From Marinobacter denitrificans (lineage in GTDB: Bacteria > Pseudomonadota > Gammaproteobacteria > Pseudomonadales > Oleiphilaceae), in assembly GCF_008795955.1 (NCBI RefSeq), contig NZ_VMHN01000001.1, positions 186,001-250,000 of the forward strand: a stretch of 64,000 nt of DNA. Direction: 5' to 3'. The first letter of the stretch is position 1; each line of letters begins with the position of its first letter. The notes beneath the pieces were generated by a model. It ran no database searches. It was given only the letters and a program-made list of their open reading frames with translations, and was not told the origin of the DNA. Positions 1 to 8,866 of the stretch are shown here, in pieces. Position numbers and translations under genes: made by a program.

Positions 1-1026
1 CGGGTTGAGGTATTCACCCCGTTCCAGGGCACGAATGAAATCCAACTTGCGCAGCAGGGTTTGCATGCCCGCAACATCCAGGCGATCGGTATTGTGGGAA
101 TTGTAATCCTCGGCATGGGAGATCTTCTCCTCGCCCTCCTCAATAAACTTGCCGTAGTTCAGGTCGCGAAGATCCGGCGGAATACGGTAATAACCGCCCC
201 TGTCTTCCGCACAGGCCATCTCTTCCCGACTCAGCAATACTTCGTAAAGTTTCTCCCCGTGACGGGTACCGATTTCGTGGATGGGATGGTCCGATTTATT
301 CATTAACTCCGTCAAAGTCCGGGCCAACGTTTCAATGGTGGCAGCTGGGGCCTTCTGGACGAACAGATCGCCGTTCTCGCCGTGCTCAAAGGCATACAGC
401 ACCAGATCCACCGCGTCCCCCAGAGTCATCATGAACCGAGTCATGTTCGGGTCCGTGATCGTAATTGGCTTTCCAGCACGAATCTGATCAACGAATAACG
501 GAATCACAGAACCACGAGAAGCCATCACATTGCCATATCGGGTACCGCAGATCACCGTTTTCTCGGGATCAACGTTACGGGACTTGGCCACCATCACCTT
601 CTCCATCATCGCCTTGGAAATGCCCATGGCGTTGATGGGGTACACGGCCTTGTCTGTACTGAGGCAGACCACCCGCCGGACTCCATTCTGTATCGCTGCC
701 TCTAGAACATTTTCCGTGCCGATCACGTTTGTCTTCACTGCCTCCATAGGATGAAACTCACAGGAGGGCACCTGCTTAAGTGCGGCAGCGTGGAAAATGT
801 AATCGACACCCCGGGTAGCGTTCAGCAGGCTGGTGTAATCACGCACGTCACCAATGTAAAACTTCAGCTTGGGATTGGCGTACCGCTTGCGCATGTCATC
901 CTGCTTTTTCTCATCCCGGCTGAAGATCCGAATTTCTTCGATGCCAGTGTCGAGAAATTGGTTAAGAACTGCGTTACCGAAGGAGCCGGTACCACCGGTA
1001 ATCAGGAGCTTCGCACTACTAAACAT
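1..1026 (-). CDS. fnlA: UDP-GlcNAc 4,6-dehydratase/5-epimerase FnlA-type (partial)
   Basis: Reading leftward from an ATG at 1026, 342 codons remain open to the window edge. The family is about 344 residues, so only the last few residues and the stop are missing. The N-terminus carries the Rossmann motif TGGTGSFGNAV, then SRDEKKQDDMRKRY, HAAALKQVPSCE and STDKAVYPINAMGISK, which hold the SDR catalytic region. These signatures match FnlA/WbjB/CapE, inverting enzymes that convert UDP-GlcNAc to a 4-keto-6-deoxy-L-sugar on the way to UDP-L-FucNAc or UDP-L-QuiNAc. An AGAAGGA ribosome site lies about 7 nt upstream. FnlB- and FnlC-type partners would be expected just outside the window. Family assignment is strong; the final sugar is inferred. 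Confidence 0.9.
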   Translation of the reverse strand, partial: MFSSAKLLITGGTGSFGNAVLNQFLDTGIEEIRIFSRDEKKQDDMRKRYANPKLKFYIGDVRDYTSLLNATRGVDYIFHAAALKQVPSCEFHPMEAVKTNVIGTENVLEAAIQNGVRRVVCLSTDKAVYPINAMGISKAMMEKVMVAKSRNVDPEKTVICGTRYGNVMASRGSVIPLFVDQIRAGKPITITDPNMTRFMMTLGDAVDLVLYAFEHGENGDLFVQKAPAATIETLARTLTELMNKSDHPIHEIGTRHGEKLYEVLLSREEMACAEDRGGYYRIPPDLRDLNYGKFIEEGEEKISHAEDYNSHNTDRLDVAGMQTLLRKLDFIRALERGEYLNP

Positions 1027-1157
1027 TGTATTTTCCTTCTCATCTCTCAAACGGAGCAAAACCAATACTCCCAATTTATTACACTTTCTCCATACCTAAT
1101 CTACAGTCTAATCACCTAAATCAAACACAGAACTTCAATAATACTCTCAAGGGATGA

Positions 1158-2240
1158 TTACCTCGAATCACTTTCATAAAAAAAATTATATGGCACAAAA
1201 GTGTAACTTTGAGCTTCAGCACGAACTCTTTCATCGCCAACAATTCTTTCTCTTTCATTATAGATGCTCACAAAGCTTGAGATACAGAACCAAATTGCCA
1301 AACTGGATATAGCCGCGACATACAGAAAATTTTGGCCTAACCTTCTAGAAAAAAAACCATGCTCGCATAGCATGTAAAACAGAACAGCGAAAACCATAAG
1401 GTAAAGCCTAGATGCATAATTAAAAATCATTACTGAGCAGAACAAAGCCAAAAAATAAAAAGTCGTAAATAACAAAGATCCAGGAATTGACTTAACTGTC
1501 AGAAACGAAGAGAATATAAGAAAGCTAAACAGAGTTGCAACGATCGAAAATTCGAAGTCCGGGATGGAAATCAGACCATACAAGATCAGCTTTTCCTCTA
1601 AATACTTATGAAAAGTTAAATAAAATATACAGAAAAAAATAAAAGAAACAAATAATAATAGAAGCTTTCTCGGAGCACCAATCTTCATACAAGCAATGAA
1701 AATTGGAACGAAAATAATCGCAGAGAAGTGTGAAAAAATTGAAAACAAAAGCATTACGTAGGAAGCCTTCAGCCTACCACAACCCATCAAGCTCAACGAA
1801 TAAAGAAAAAACAGGAGCGCCAGCGAAGCCCTCAAGACATTAAAATGATAATCAATAAAATAAATCGAAATATAGAAAAAAAGAAATATATACTTATTTG
1901 TAAGCGAAGAAAAAACTTTAAAAAGTATAAATGTTTGAACAAAAGAGATTACAACGAGAAGAAAAGTAAAGCTTCCAAAAAAATTACTAATTATATAAAC
2001 AATAGAATAAAAAACAGGCTCCTTTAAAAAAATAAATTTCCACGAACCCCAAGCGTTAAAAACCTCGTTAAAGTAATACTGATACGAATACGTGTCAATC
2101 CCCGTGTCACCGCGAAAACCTGGAACAAAAAAAATAACTAAAAATACTAAAAAAACTAAATAACCTGATAATTTCTTCAAGTTTGCAGCAAGAAAAATCA
2201 GAAATGCGGAAAAAGCGGAAATAGATAGATAAAAAAGCAT
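1158..2240 (-). CDS. EpsG/Wzy-type polysaccharide polymerase
   Basis: A 360-residue protein made almost entirely of hydrophobic segments (roughly 10 helices). Near residue 40 a loop carries FRGDTGIDTYSYQYYF, the Arg-Gly-Asp...Tyr pattern typical of EpsG-family and other Wzy-like glycan polymerases. It probably joins repeat units in the periplasm after flipping. An in-frame TTG lies one codon upstream, but the ATG at 2240 is preferred. The gene is strikingly A+T-rich, with runs of A and T, compared with the GC-rich rml genes of the same cluster. That is usual for serotype-specific polymerase genes and suggests transfer. The repeat unit it polymerises cannot be read from sequence. About 195 bp of AT-rich, featureless DNA precede it. 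Confidence 0.72.
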   Translation of the reverse strand: MLFYLSISAFSAFLIFLAANLKKLSGYLVFLVFLVIFFVPGFRGDTGIDTYSYQYYFNEVFNAWGSWKFIFLKEPVFYSIVYIISNFFGSFTFLLVVISFVQTFILFKVFSSLTNKYIFLFFYISIYFIDYHFNVLRASLALLFFLYSLSLMGCGRLKASYVMLLFSIFSHFSAIIFVPIFIACMKIGAPRKLLLLFVSFIFFCIFYLTFHKYLEEKLILYGLISIPDFEFSIVATLFSFLIFSSFLTVKSIPGSLLFTTFYFLALFCSVMIFNYASRLYLMVFAVLFYMLCEHGFFSRRLGQNFLYVAAISSLAIWFCISSFVSIYNERERIVGDERVRAEAQSYTFVPYNFFYESDSR

Positions 2241-2437
2241 CAAGCAGGCTCAAGATTAAATTTTATAGACGCAACAACATCCATGATAGATCCACTACTT
2301 ATGGAAAAATTTTCAGACTAATTCCACCTACTTTAAAATCCAGAAAATGCCACCTCTAACGCATCATCATTATTCTTTTAAATATCGTGAAAAATAGAGA
2401 TAACAAGAAAGTAGCTCCGTTTAGATCCAAGCCCTTC

Positions 2438-3640
2438 TCAGCGCAACGAAAGAAGACGATCATAAACTGACATCACTTGTTCGACATGTACACCCAACGC
2501 AAAAAGCTCTTTCGCTTTAACTCGTCCTGAAAGGCCATATTCAACCGCTTTTGATCTGTTGGAATTCAAACAATTAATTGCATCCGCCAAGTTCTTCGGA
2601 TCAAAAACATCCACAAGAATGCCATTCTCGTCATGATCGACGACTTCACTCATGCCCTCAATGTTCGAAGCAATCACGGGTTTTCCACGCGAAAAGGCTT
2701 CTATAATTGGCCTTGAGAAATGCTCGACAGTAAAAGGACTTATTAAAATATCTGCACCGTCGATTAACTCATTGGGGTCACTAACCACGCCTATAAATTC
2801 CACGTTATCAAGGCGAACAATTTCAAATAATTTTCTATAGTCACGCCTGCGTATAAGGAAATCGAATCGACTCAAGCCTTTCACTTTAAACGAAGACGTT
2901 TTCTCGAAAATGGAATAACCACCTGCCAACTGAACAACAATGTCTTTGTCCAGATACTTCACCGCTTCGGCCACAACGCGAAAACCCTTCACCTTGGCCA
3001 TTCCTCCCAAGTAAACGACTTTATACGGGGCGGAGCCGGAAAAGGGTTCACGATACTTTTCAGGAATATCCACTGAGTTATAAATAGTAACTGACTTTTC
3101 TTCAAGACCAAGCCTTTTTTTATTATCATCGCTTATGCATATAAAAACATCAACCGTCCTGCGAAGAAGCCCACGGATCAGCCATGTTCTTAAGCCGAGA
3201 TAACCTCTAGCCTCAAAAGGATCACGATTATGACAAACCACAGGAATATTTTTCCTTTTCGCAGCATAAGCCCACGAAGAAAGCACGTCAGAGTTTAAGT
3301 GCACTAGATCGGGGTTATATTTTTTTAAATATTTGGGGGCTATAAAAAATGCGTTGATTAGCCAGTCTTTAAAAATAAAAAGATAACGATACATTTTATA
3401 CCATGCCATGAAGCTTTTTTTATGATGGGACAGGTAGTTTTTTGCTTTACCAACAACATCCACTTTAATTCCTTTCTCTTCAAACAAGTCAACGGCTGCA
3501 CTTTGCTGCTGAAATACTACAGAAGACTTATATTTTTCCTTCGGCAAATTACTAATCAGGTTCAAGAGGCTTTTAGGCGCGCCACCAATCCCGTGTCCAT
3601 GATGGACATATAATATTTTAACTTCATTACAAGAGGACAT
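2438..3640 (-). CDS. glycosyltransferase family 4
   Basis: A 400-residue GT-B fold glycosyltransferase. The N-terminal domain opens with a short beta strand and a glycine-rich loop (KILYVHHGHGIGGAPKSLLNLI). The C-terminal donor-binding half has VYLGGMAKVKGFRVVAEAV, then SPFTVEHFSRPIIEAFSRGKPVIAS near residue 310, where the GT4 EX7E-like region lies, and ENGILVDVFDPKNLA. It probably adds one sugar of the repeat unit at the cytoplasmic face. The ATG at 3640 was chosen because AAAGGA stands 10 nt upstream; a TTG two codons earlier is less likely. Base composition is lower in GC than for rml and wecE. Donor and acceptor are unknown. Confidence 0.85.
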   Translation of the reverse strand: MSSCNEVKILYVHHGHGIGGAPKSLLNLISNLPKEKYKSSVVFQQQSAAVDLFEEKGIKVDVVGKAKNYLSHHKKSFMAWYKMYRYLFIFKDWLINAFFIAPKYLKKYNPDLVHLNSDVLSSWAYAAKRKNIPVVCHNRDPFEARGYLGLRTWLIRGLLRRTVDVFICISDDNKKRLGLEEKSVTIYNSVDIPEKYREPFSGSAPYKVVYLGGMAKVKGFRVVAEAVKYLDKDIVVQLAGGYSIFEKTSSFKVKGLSRFDFLIRRRDYRKLFEIVRLDNVEFIGVVSDPNELIDGADILISPFTVEHFSRPIIEAFSRGKPVIASNIEGMSEVVDHDENGILVDVFDPKNLADAINCLNSNRSKAVEYGLSGRVKAKELFALGVHVEQVMSVYDRLLSLR

Positions 3641-3780
3641 TAACAATTGTTCCTTTAATCATCGCACTCAGCCTTCCTATCTCAACTGAGCATTTTTGAG
3701 CAAAGTGCAGAAAATTCTATTTGCTTAGCGCCCGATCTGAGACCATGGGAATTGAGTTTTTTTGAAATGTCAGCATATCG

Positions 3781-5196
3781 TCACGAAAACTTTTTCGTCT
3801 CTAATAAAAATCGGCTAGCGCGACCAATCTCATCGCGAAAAATTACACTCCAGCTCAACAAAATCACCAACCAATATCCGACCATCCATCCCCCCAATAC
3901 ACTCCCCCAAAGAGTAAAAACCACCGCTCCAGCTACGGTGACAAAGGAAAAGAAATAGAGCAAACCTCTTGGCATCGGCTCCCACAAGTAAATTGAGAAT
4001 TCTGTTCGAAGCAAAAAGAAGATCCAGAAAGAAATGCATGTACTCACTGCCGCGCCAGCCGCCCCATAACTGGGGACCAACCACCAGTTACCGCCCAGAT
4101 TGACCGCGAACGCTATACTTGCTGCCAACATCGCATATGAGCTGCGCCGAGATATCCCAATCCCTACGACAGTGGTTTCAGACAACGTGTAAAGCAAAGG
4201 GTATCCAACGCAAGATACCAAAACCCATTGAACGGCAGCATACTCAGGCGGCAAGAACAAGGTCACCATCCATGAAAATAGTCCAGCTAACGCAAAGCCC
4301 AAGACCACCAACGCCAGTATAAATCGACTTACCTTATGAACATTTTCCAGTCCTTTTCCTGCAGACGCCCATTTGTATACCGTCGGTGCCCAGACGGTAG
4401 AGAATACACTTTGCAAGATAGATGCAGCTGCGGCAAAATTGACCGAAACGGAGTAGAGACCAAGCTCCTCAAAACTTGCCAGCATTCGAAGAAACACCTT
4501 ATCAATCGCTGTAAGGCCCCAAAATGCGAGTCCGCCGAGTATCAGCGGCAAACCAAATCGGAGCATCCTTTTCAGATGACCGACATCCAGGCTCGTCTTG
4601 ATGGCCGCCAGCCATTCCATTCGTGTGTTCCAGACGAAAATCACACAAATAAAGCTTATCGAGGCGACATTAGCTAGCACTAAATTCGTTAGATTTTTCT
4701 CCGCCCCTACTGCGATATAACCGCCAATTATTGCTAACAGGAGAAGCTTTGGAAGCAGCTGACTCATTGAAAATGCCAGGCCGCGTTCGTTCATTCGTAG
4801 CACCAATGACAAAAAGCGCGAGATGAAACTTACCACCAGAGCCAATGCTACAAGCACAGTCAAGTGCCAATGCGGCTCTTCAAACAACCAGCTAGCCAAC
4901 GCTCCGCCAAACGACAGCAGTACAAGGACAGTTATTACCAACAATACCAAACCGGGCAGCATAGCTCGTTTGAGCAGCGCCGGTTTATTCTGAGCCTCGT
5001 GAAATTCCCGTACGTAGGATTGGTCCAAACCGAGGCTGAATAGCAAAATACCGAAGCCGAGGGTAACCTGCAGCATCGCCATTCGGCCAACATCTTCCTG
5101 CGAAAAAAACCAAGTAATGACTGGGAGCGAGATAAGGCTAAGAACAGCTCCCCCGACCGGGCCTATTGCGAAGGCAGCTATTTGTTTGGGCGTCAC
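3781..5196 (-). CDS. polysaccharide flippase (Wzx/MATE-like oligosaccharide exporter)
   Basis: A 471-residue integral membrane protein with about 12-14 predicted helices. It begins KQIAAFAIGPVGGAVLSLISLPVITWFFS, an arrangement typical of Wzx and polysaccharide_synt family flippases. It should move the lipid-linked repeat unit across the inner membrane. The start is GTG, overlapping the wecE stop in a GTGA arrangement, so the two genes are translationally coupled. Coupling to wecE and the WecF-like gene parallels the wecE-wzxE-wecF order of enterobacterial common antigen clusters. It could therefore be a WzxE-like flippase for a Fuc4NAc-containing unit. That substrate is inferred from context only. 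Confidence 0.82.
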   Translation of the reverse strand: MTPKQIAAFAIGPVGGAVLSLISLPVITWFFSQEDVGRMAMLQVTLGFGILLFSLGLDQSYVREFHEAQNKPALLKRAMLPGLVLLVITVLVLLSFGGALASWLFEEPHWHLTVLVALALVVSFISRFLSLVLRMNERGLAFSMSQLLPKLLLLAIIGGYIAVGAEKNLTNLVLANVASISFICVIFVWNTRMEWLAAIKTSLDVGHLKRMLRFGLPLILGGLAFWGLTAIDKVFLRMLASFEELGLYSVSVNFAAAASILQSVFSTVWAPTVYKWASAGKGLENVHKVSRFILALVVLGFALAGLFSWMVTLFLPPEYAAVQWVLVSCVGYPLLYTLSETTVVGIGISRRSSYAMLAASIAFAVNLGGNWWLVPSYGAAGAAVSTCISFWIFFLLRTEFSIYLWEPMPRGLLYFFSFVTVAGAVVFTLWGSVLGGWMVGYWLVILLSWSVIFRDEIGRASRFLLETKKFS

Positions 5197-6323
5197 TGAT
5201 AAAACTCAAAAATGGCGTCAATAACCTGCTGCTGAGTCGAGACCTCAATTCCGAACCAGATCGGCAATCTCACTAAACGTTCACTTTCCTTGGTCGTGAA
5301 CCAATCCTCGCCATGAAAACGTCCGAAAGTCCGACCGGCTTTAGCCGTGTGCAGTGGTACATAATGAAACACCGCCTGAATGTCCCGGTTTTTGAGATGC
5401 TCCAACAACGTAGTGCGCTCTTTAAGTCCGGAAGTTTTCAGGTAGAACATGTGAGCGTTGGGGGTACACCCGCTTGGTGTGGTCGCAAGCTCGATGTGGG
5501 CTGACTTTGCTAACGGCTGGAGCTGCTGCCAATAAAAATCCCAAGAATTCAGGCGTGATTCGTTGATCTCGGCAGCGTGATCCAGTTGCGCCCAGAGATA
5601 GGCCGCCTGTAATTCACTTGGCAAGTAGCTGCTGCCAATATCCACCCATTGGTACTTGTCTACCATCCCTCGAAAGAACTGACTCCGGTTCGTACCTTTC
5701 TCGCGAATAACCTCTGCACGTTCCGCAAAGCGATCATCATTGATGATCAGAAGGCCACCTTCACCGCCACTGGTGTAGTTCTTGGTTTCGTGGAAGCTGA
5801 ACGTACCAAGGTGACCAATTGTCCCCAGCGCTCGACCTTTGTAGCTGCTCATCATACCTTGCGCAGCATCTTCAACCACATACAAATTGTAGCGCTCTGC
5901 AATATCCATGATCGTATCCATTTCACAGGCTACGCCGGCATAGTGGACAGGCACAATGGCGCGGGTTTTGGGTGTGATTGCCGCTTCGATGATGCTTTCG
6001 TCAATATTCATCGTGTCCGGCCGGATATCCAAGAACACAATCTTGGCACCGCGCAATACGAACGCGTTTGCGGTACTCACAAAAGTATAACTCGGCATGA
6101 TCACTTCATCGCCGGGCTTTATTTCGATCAATAGAGCGGCCAGTTCCAGAGCCGCAGTGCAGGAGGGAGTCAAGAGTGTTTTCAATGCTGGCAGGCTGTT
6201 TTCAAACCAACTCTGACATTGTTTACCGAAAGGGCCATCGCCTGACAGCTGGCCACTCTTCATGGCCAGCCTGAGGTATTGCTCTTCAGCTCCGGTACAA
6301 GGCGCCCGGTTAAACGGGATCAT
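5193..6323 (-). CDS. wecE: dTDP-4-amino-4,6-dideoxygalactose transaminase
   Basis: A 376-residue DegT/DnrJ/EryC1 family PLP aminotransferase. Recognisable blocks are IPFNRAPCTGAEEQYL at the start, TPSCTAALELAALL, GDEVIMPSYTFVSTANAFV, VVEDAAQG (PLP-binding Asp) and TFSFHETKNYTSGGEGG, where the Lys in HETKNY is the Schiff-base residue. This last block and the start match WecE/RffA, which converts dTDP-4-keto-6-deoxy-D-glucose to dTDP-Fuc4N with glutamate as donor. The substrate would come from RmlA and RmlB encoded upstream. It overlaps the acyltransferase gene by 1 bp and the flippase by 4 bp, indicating a tight operon. Confidence 0.92.
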   Translation of the reverse strand: MIPFNRAPCTGAEEQYLRLAMKSGQLSGDGPFGKQCQSWFENSLPALKTLLTPSCTAALELAALLIEIKPGDEVIMPSYTFVSTANAFVLRGAKIVFLDIRPDTMNIDESIIEAAITPKTRAIVPVHYAGVACEMDTIMDIAERYNLYVVEDAAQGMMSSYKGRALGTIGHLGTFSFHETKNYTSGGEGGLLIINDDRFAERAEVIREKGTNRSQFFRGMVDKYQWVDIGSSYLPSELQAAYLWAQLDHAAEINESRLNSWDFYWQQLQPLAKSAHIELATTPSGCTPNAHMFYLKTSGLKERTTLLEHLKNRDIQAVFHYVPLHTAKAGRTFGRFHGEDWFTTKESERLVRLPIWFGIEVSTQQQVIDAIFEFYQ

Positions 6324-6883
6324 TATTGCTGTCCTTTGAGAAATTTCACTTCCAGTTCGAGTAAATCCTGCTTTCGATCTTTAATTCTCCTAGCGGGGTT
6401 ACCAGCATAGATTCCCCAGGGCTGTGTGCTTTTGTTTACAAGCGTCATCGCACCAACGGAACAGCCATCTGCCAAGTCCACACCCGGAAAAACTATGGAA
6501 CTTGCACCAATAATGACGTGTCGACCAATACGAATTGACGCTTTGCGTTCATTCTTAAACTCATCGCTAACAGTCGGATTTGTCAAAGTTTTACCTGAAT
6601 AGTCGTCCGATTGAGAAAACACCTGAACCCCATATGCCAAGCCTGAGAAGTCCTCAAATGTGACCCCCTTTTCGCCTCCAGCAACCAAGCAGAAAGGTGC
6701 CAAGTGAACATACTTCCTGATCTTCACGTGGCCAGAAATAACACAAAAATCATCGATCCGAGAGCAATCCCCAAGTTCAATAGTTTCGGGATTGTAGATA
6801 CTCGCTTTATCACTGACCTTCACATTCTTACCGACTGCCTTAAACCCCATGGCCAGCAGTGTTTCGCTTTTTAGATAAGCCAT
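6323..6883 (-). CDS. hexapeptide-repeat acyltransferase, probable dTDP-Fuc4N N-acetyltransferase
   Basis: A 186-residue left-handed beta-helix acyltransferase. Hexapeptide turns are visible from about residue 20 (KNVKVSDKASIYNPETIELGD) and again near the C-terminus (IRIGRHVIIGASSIVFPGVDLADGCSVGAMTLV), with the closing GIYAGNPARRI motif. The ATG at 6883 has a GAGGGAA site directly upstream; a TTG four codons earlier is rejected. Its 5' end overlaps the WecF-like gene by 44 bp. It sits between wecE and the wecF-like gene, the place where enterobacteria use the GNAT-fold WecD. It is therefore the likely enzyme acetylating Fuc4N, an inference from position. O-acetylation of the glycan is the alternative. 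Confidence 0.8.
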   Translation of the reverse strand: MAYLKSETLLAMGFKAVGKNVKVSDKASIYNPETIELGDCSRIDDFCVISGHVKIRKYVHLAPFCLVAGGEKGVTFEDFSGLAYGVQVFSQSDDYSGKTLTNPTVSDEFKNERKASIRIGRHVIIGASSIVFPGVDLADGCSVGAMTLVNKSTQPWGIYAGNPARRIKDRKQDLLELEVKFLKGQQ

Positions 6884-7934
6884 CTTTTCCCTCAAAAATA
6901 TCTGAAAGTTGCCTAACCAGCGTCGCTTTGCAGAAGTACGAATGAATAATACATGCGTTCTTTCGCGCCTCTTCCCTTTCTATCGGTTGCAGCTGCAGCT
7001 CTTCAACATCATTCAACTTAATACCGAGACCGTGCAGGAATCGCCAATGACTCACATCGCGTCGCATGAAAACCCTCTTGCCCATCGCCAACAAGGTAAT
7101 GGTATTACCCATTGCTTGCTGCCTGCGGTGATTAAAGATAGCGATATCCACGCTTTTCAAGAATTCCAGATACTGCTCGAACGGCATGAAATCCGTCATG
7201 GGCACAAACTTATCCCCAAACCATGCGTGGCCTTGAGCTATTACTTTGTTGGCGTAGTCCTCGTCGCCGTAGGACAGTGGCGCGTAAATTTTAATATTCT
7301 GACCTTTATAGGCCAGTAGCCGCTCAAATGCCTCAATGTGATTGTTGCCTGGGTCTGCTGAGTTGCCTAGAAGTATGTTCAGCCTACTTTTTTTGCGGTT
7401 CAGGGCTACCTCGACCGCCAACTGCGGGTCTACCACGTTGCTCAGATACACCAAGCATTCATGGTGGGTGCCCAATGCTCCGTACCATTGGCGGGCCAGA
7501 TCTACATCGCCTTCTATGCACGTGACGAGATGGCCCATACGGCGAATAACGGAGTAGCGAAGCGCTTCTTTGATGCGTGACTTCAATTCATTTGAGGCTT
7601 GCTTGTACTGATATAAGTCCCCACCCCAGATGATCCAGTGGCACTTGGGCAGTATCCAAGGACACAATGCAAGAATCGCGACTACACGAATATTAAAGAG
7701 ACCATGGAGCATGACCTTACGGGCGCTGTGCAGCGTTCTCACCAGTTTTGCATAGCCAACCAGTTCGCTCCAAAAGCCGTTTTTGCAAACGAAAACGGTC
7801 TCGCTTTGTTCCACTGGGTATTTTTCAACGGAACCGGTAAACCAAAACTGGTGACGTTCTTCCTGGAACTCCCTTTGAACGAACTTCACGAACGGCGGTA
7901 TGAACTTGTCCAGCGTTGCTACATGCAGTATCAC
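6840..7934 (-). CDS. wecF: WecF/RffT-like Fuc4NAc transferase
   Basis: A glycosyltransferase resembling WecF (GT56), which moves 4-acetamido-4,6-dideoxy-D-galactose from dTDP to a lipid-linked acceptor. Diagnostic stretches are WIIWGGDLYQYK, ILLGNSADPGNNH and AIFNHRRQQAMGNTITLLAMGKRVF. No ATG fits. A GTG at 7934 gives 364 residues starting VILHVATLDKF, which lines up with the WecF start (family about 359 residues) and lies 10 bp after the rmlA stop. An upstream TTG at 7964 would overlap rmlA. The ribosome site is weak, so coupling to rmlA translation is likely. Family assignment is good; the exact acceptor is unknown. Confidence 0.82.
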   Translation of the reverse strand: MILHVATLDKFIPPFVKFVQREFQEERHQFWFTGSVEKYPVEQSETVFVCKNGFWSELVGYAKLVRTLHSARKVMLHGLFNIRVVAILALCPWILPKCHWIIWGGDLYQYKQASNELKSRIKEALRYSVIRRMGHLVTCIEGDVDLARQWYGALGTHHECLVYLSNVVDPQLAVEVALNRKKSRLNILLGNSADPGNNHIEAFERLLAYKGQNIKIYAPLSYGDEDYANKVIAQGHAWFGDKFVPMTDFMPFEQYLEFLKSVDIAIFNHRRQQAMGNTITLLAMGKRVFMRRDVSHWRFLHGLGIKLNDVEELQLQPIEREEARKNACIIHSYFCKATLVRQLSDIFEGKDGLSKKRNTAGHGV

Positions 7935-7944
7935 GGGCTGACCA

Positions 7945-8826
7945 TCACAACTCACCAAGTGCAAGGGCGTTCAGATATTCACCGTAGGCGTTCTTGCGAA
8001 GTTCCTGAGCTTGCTGTTCGAGTTTCTCTTTACTGAGCCAACCCTTGTTAAAGCCTATTTCTTCTAGGCATGCAATCTTGTAGCCTTGGCGTTTCTCGAT
8101 GGTTTCAACAAACTGAGCCGCTTCCAGCAGACTTTCATGAGTGCCGGTGTCCAGCCAAGCAAATCCCCGCCCCAATAGGTTCACTTTTAGTTGGTTATTT
8201 TCAAGATACGCCCGGTTCACATCGGTGATTTCCAGCTCGCCGCGATCAGAGGGTTGAAGCGTTTTTGCAATTTCGACCACCTTGTTGTCGTAGAAATACA
8301 AGCCGGTAACCGCAAAGTGGGACTTAGGCTTCATCGGCTTTTCTTCAATCGAAACCACTTTTTGAGCGCTGTCAAACGCCACCACGCCAAAACGTTCCGG
8401 GTCTTTTACCTGGTAACCAAAAACTGTTGCACCACCTTGATCTAAGACTTGATTCCGGGCTTCTTTCAGCTTTGGAACAAAGCCCTGCCCGTAGAAGATG
8501 TTGTCCCCAAGCACTAGGCATACGCTGTCGTTGCCGATGAACTCTTCACCGATAATAAAGGCTTGGGCCAGGCCATCCGGGTTTGGCTGTACTTCGTAGC
8601 TGAGTTTGATTCCAAACTGTGCGCCTGTACCCAGCGCGCGCTTGAAGCCGGTCTGATCTTCCGGAGTGGTGATAATGAGAATGTCTTGGATACCCGCGAG
8701 CATTAGTACAGAAAGCGGGTAGTAAATCATGGGTTTGTCGTACACCGGCAAGAGTTGTTTAGAGGTGCCGAGTGTTATGGGGTACAGGCGAGTGCCTGAG
8801 CCACCTGCCAGGACTATGCCTTTCAT
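7945..8826 (-). CDS. rmlA: glucose-1-phosphate thymidylyltransferase
   Basis: A 293-residue nucleotidyltransferase making dTDP-glucose from glucose-1-phosphate and dTTP. The N-terminal signature [18 protein letters not shown] with [18 protein letters not shown] is typical of RmlA/Rff[10 protein letters not shown] supplies the metal-binding Asp, and FGVVAFD...IEEKP and [12 protein letters not shown] complete the family pattern. The ATG at 8826 follows AAGGAA by 6 nt; the longer open frame upstream has no family similarity. No rmlC or rmlD follows, so dTDP-glucose feeds the RmlB-WecE branch instead of the rhamnose branch in this cluster. Confidence 0.95.
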   Translation of the reverse strand: MKGIVLAGGSGTRLYPITLGTSKQLLPVYDKPMIYYPLSVLMLAGIQDILIITTPEDQTGFKRALGTGAQFGIKLSYEVQPNPDGLAQAFIIGEEFIGNDSVCLVLGDNIFYGQGFVPKLKEARNQVLDQGGATVFGYQVKDPERFGVVAFDSAQKVVSIEEKPMKPKSHFAVTGLYFYDNKVVEIAKTLQPSDRGELEITDVNRAYLENNQLKVNLLGRGFAWLDTGTHESLLEAAQFVETIEKRQGYKIACLEEIGFNKGWLSKEKLEQQAQELRKNAYGEYLNALALGEL

Positions 8827-8866
8827 GGTTTGGTTCCTTCTGGTGAAGATGAGGTCAGAACTCTGG

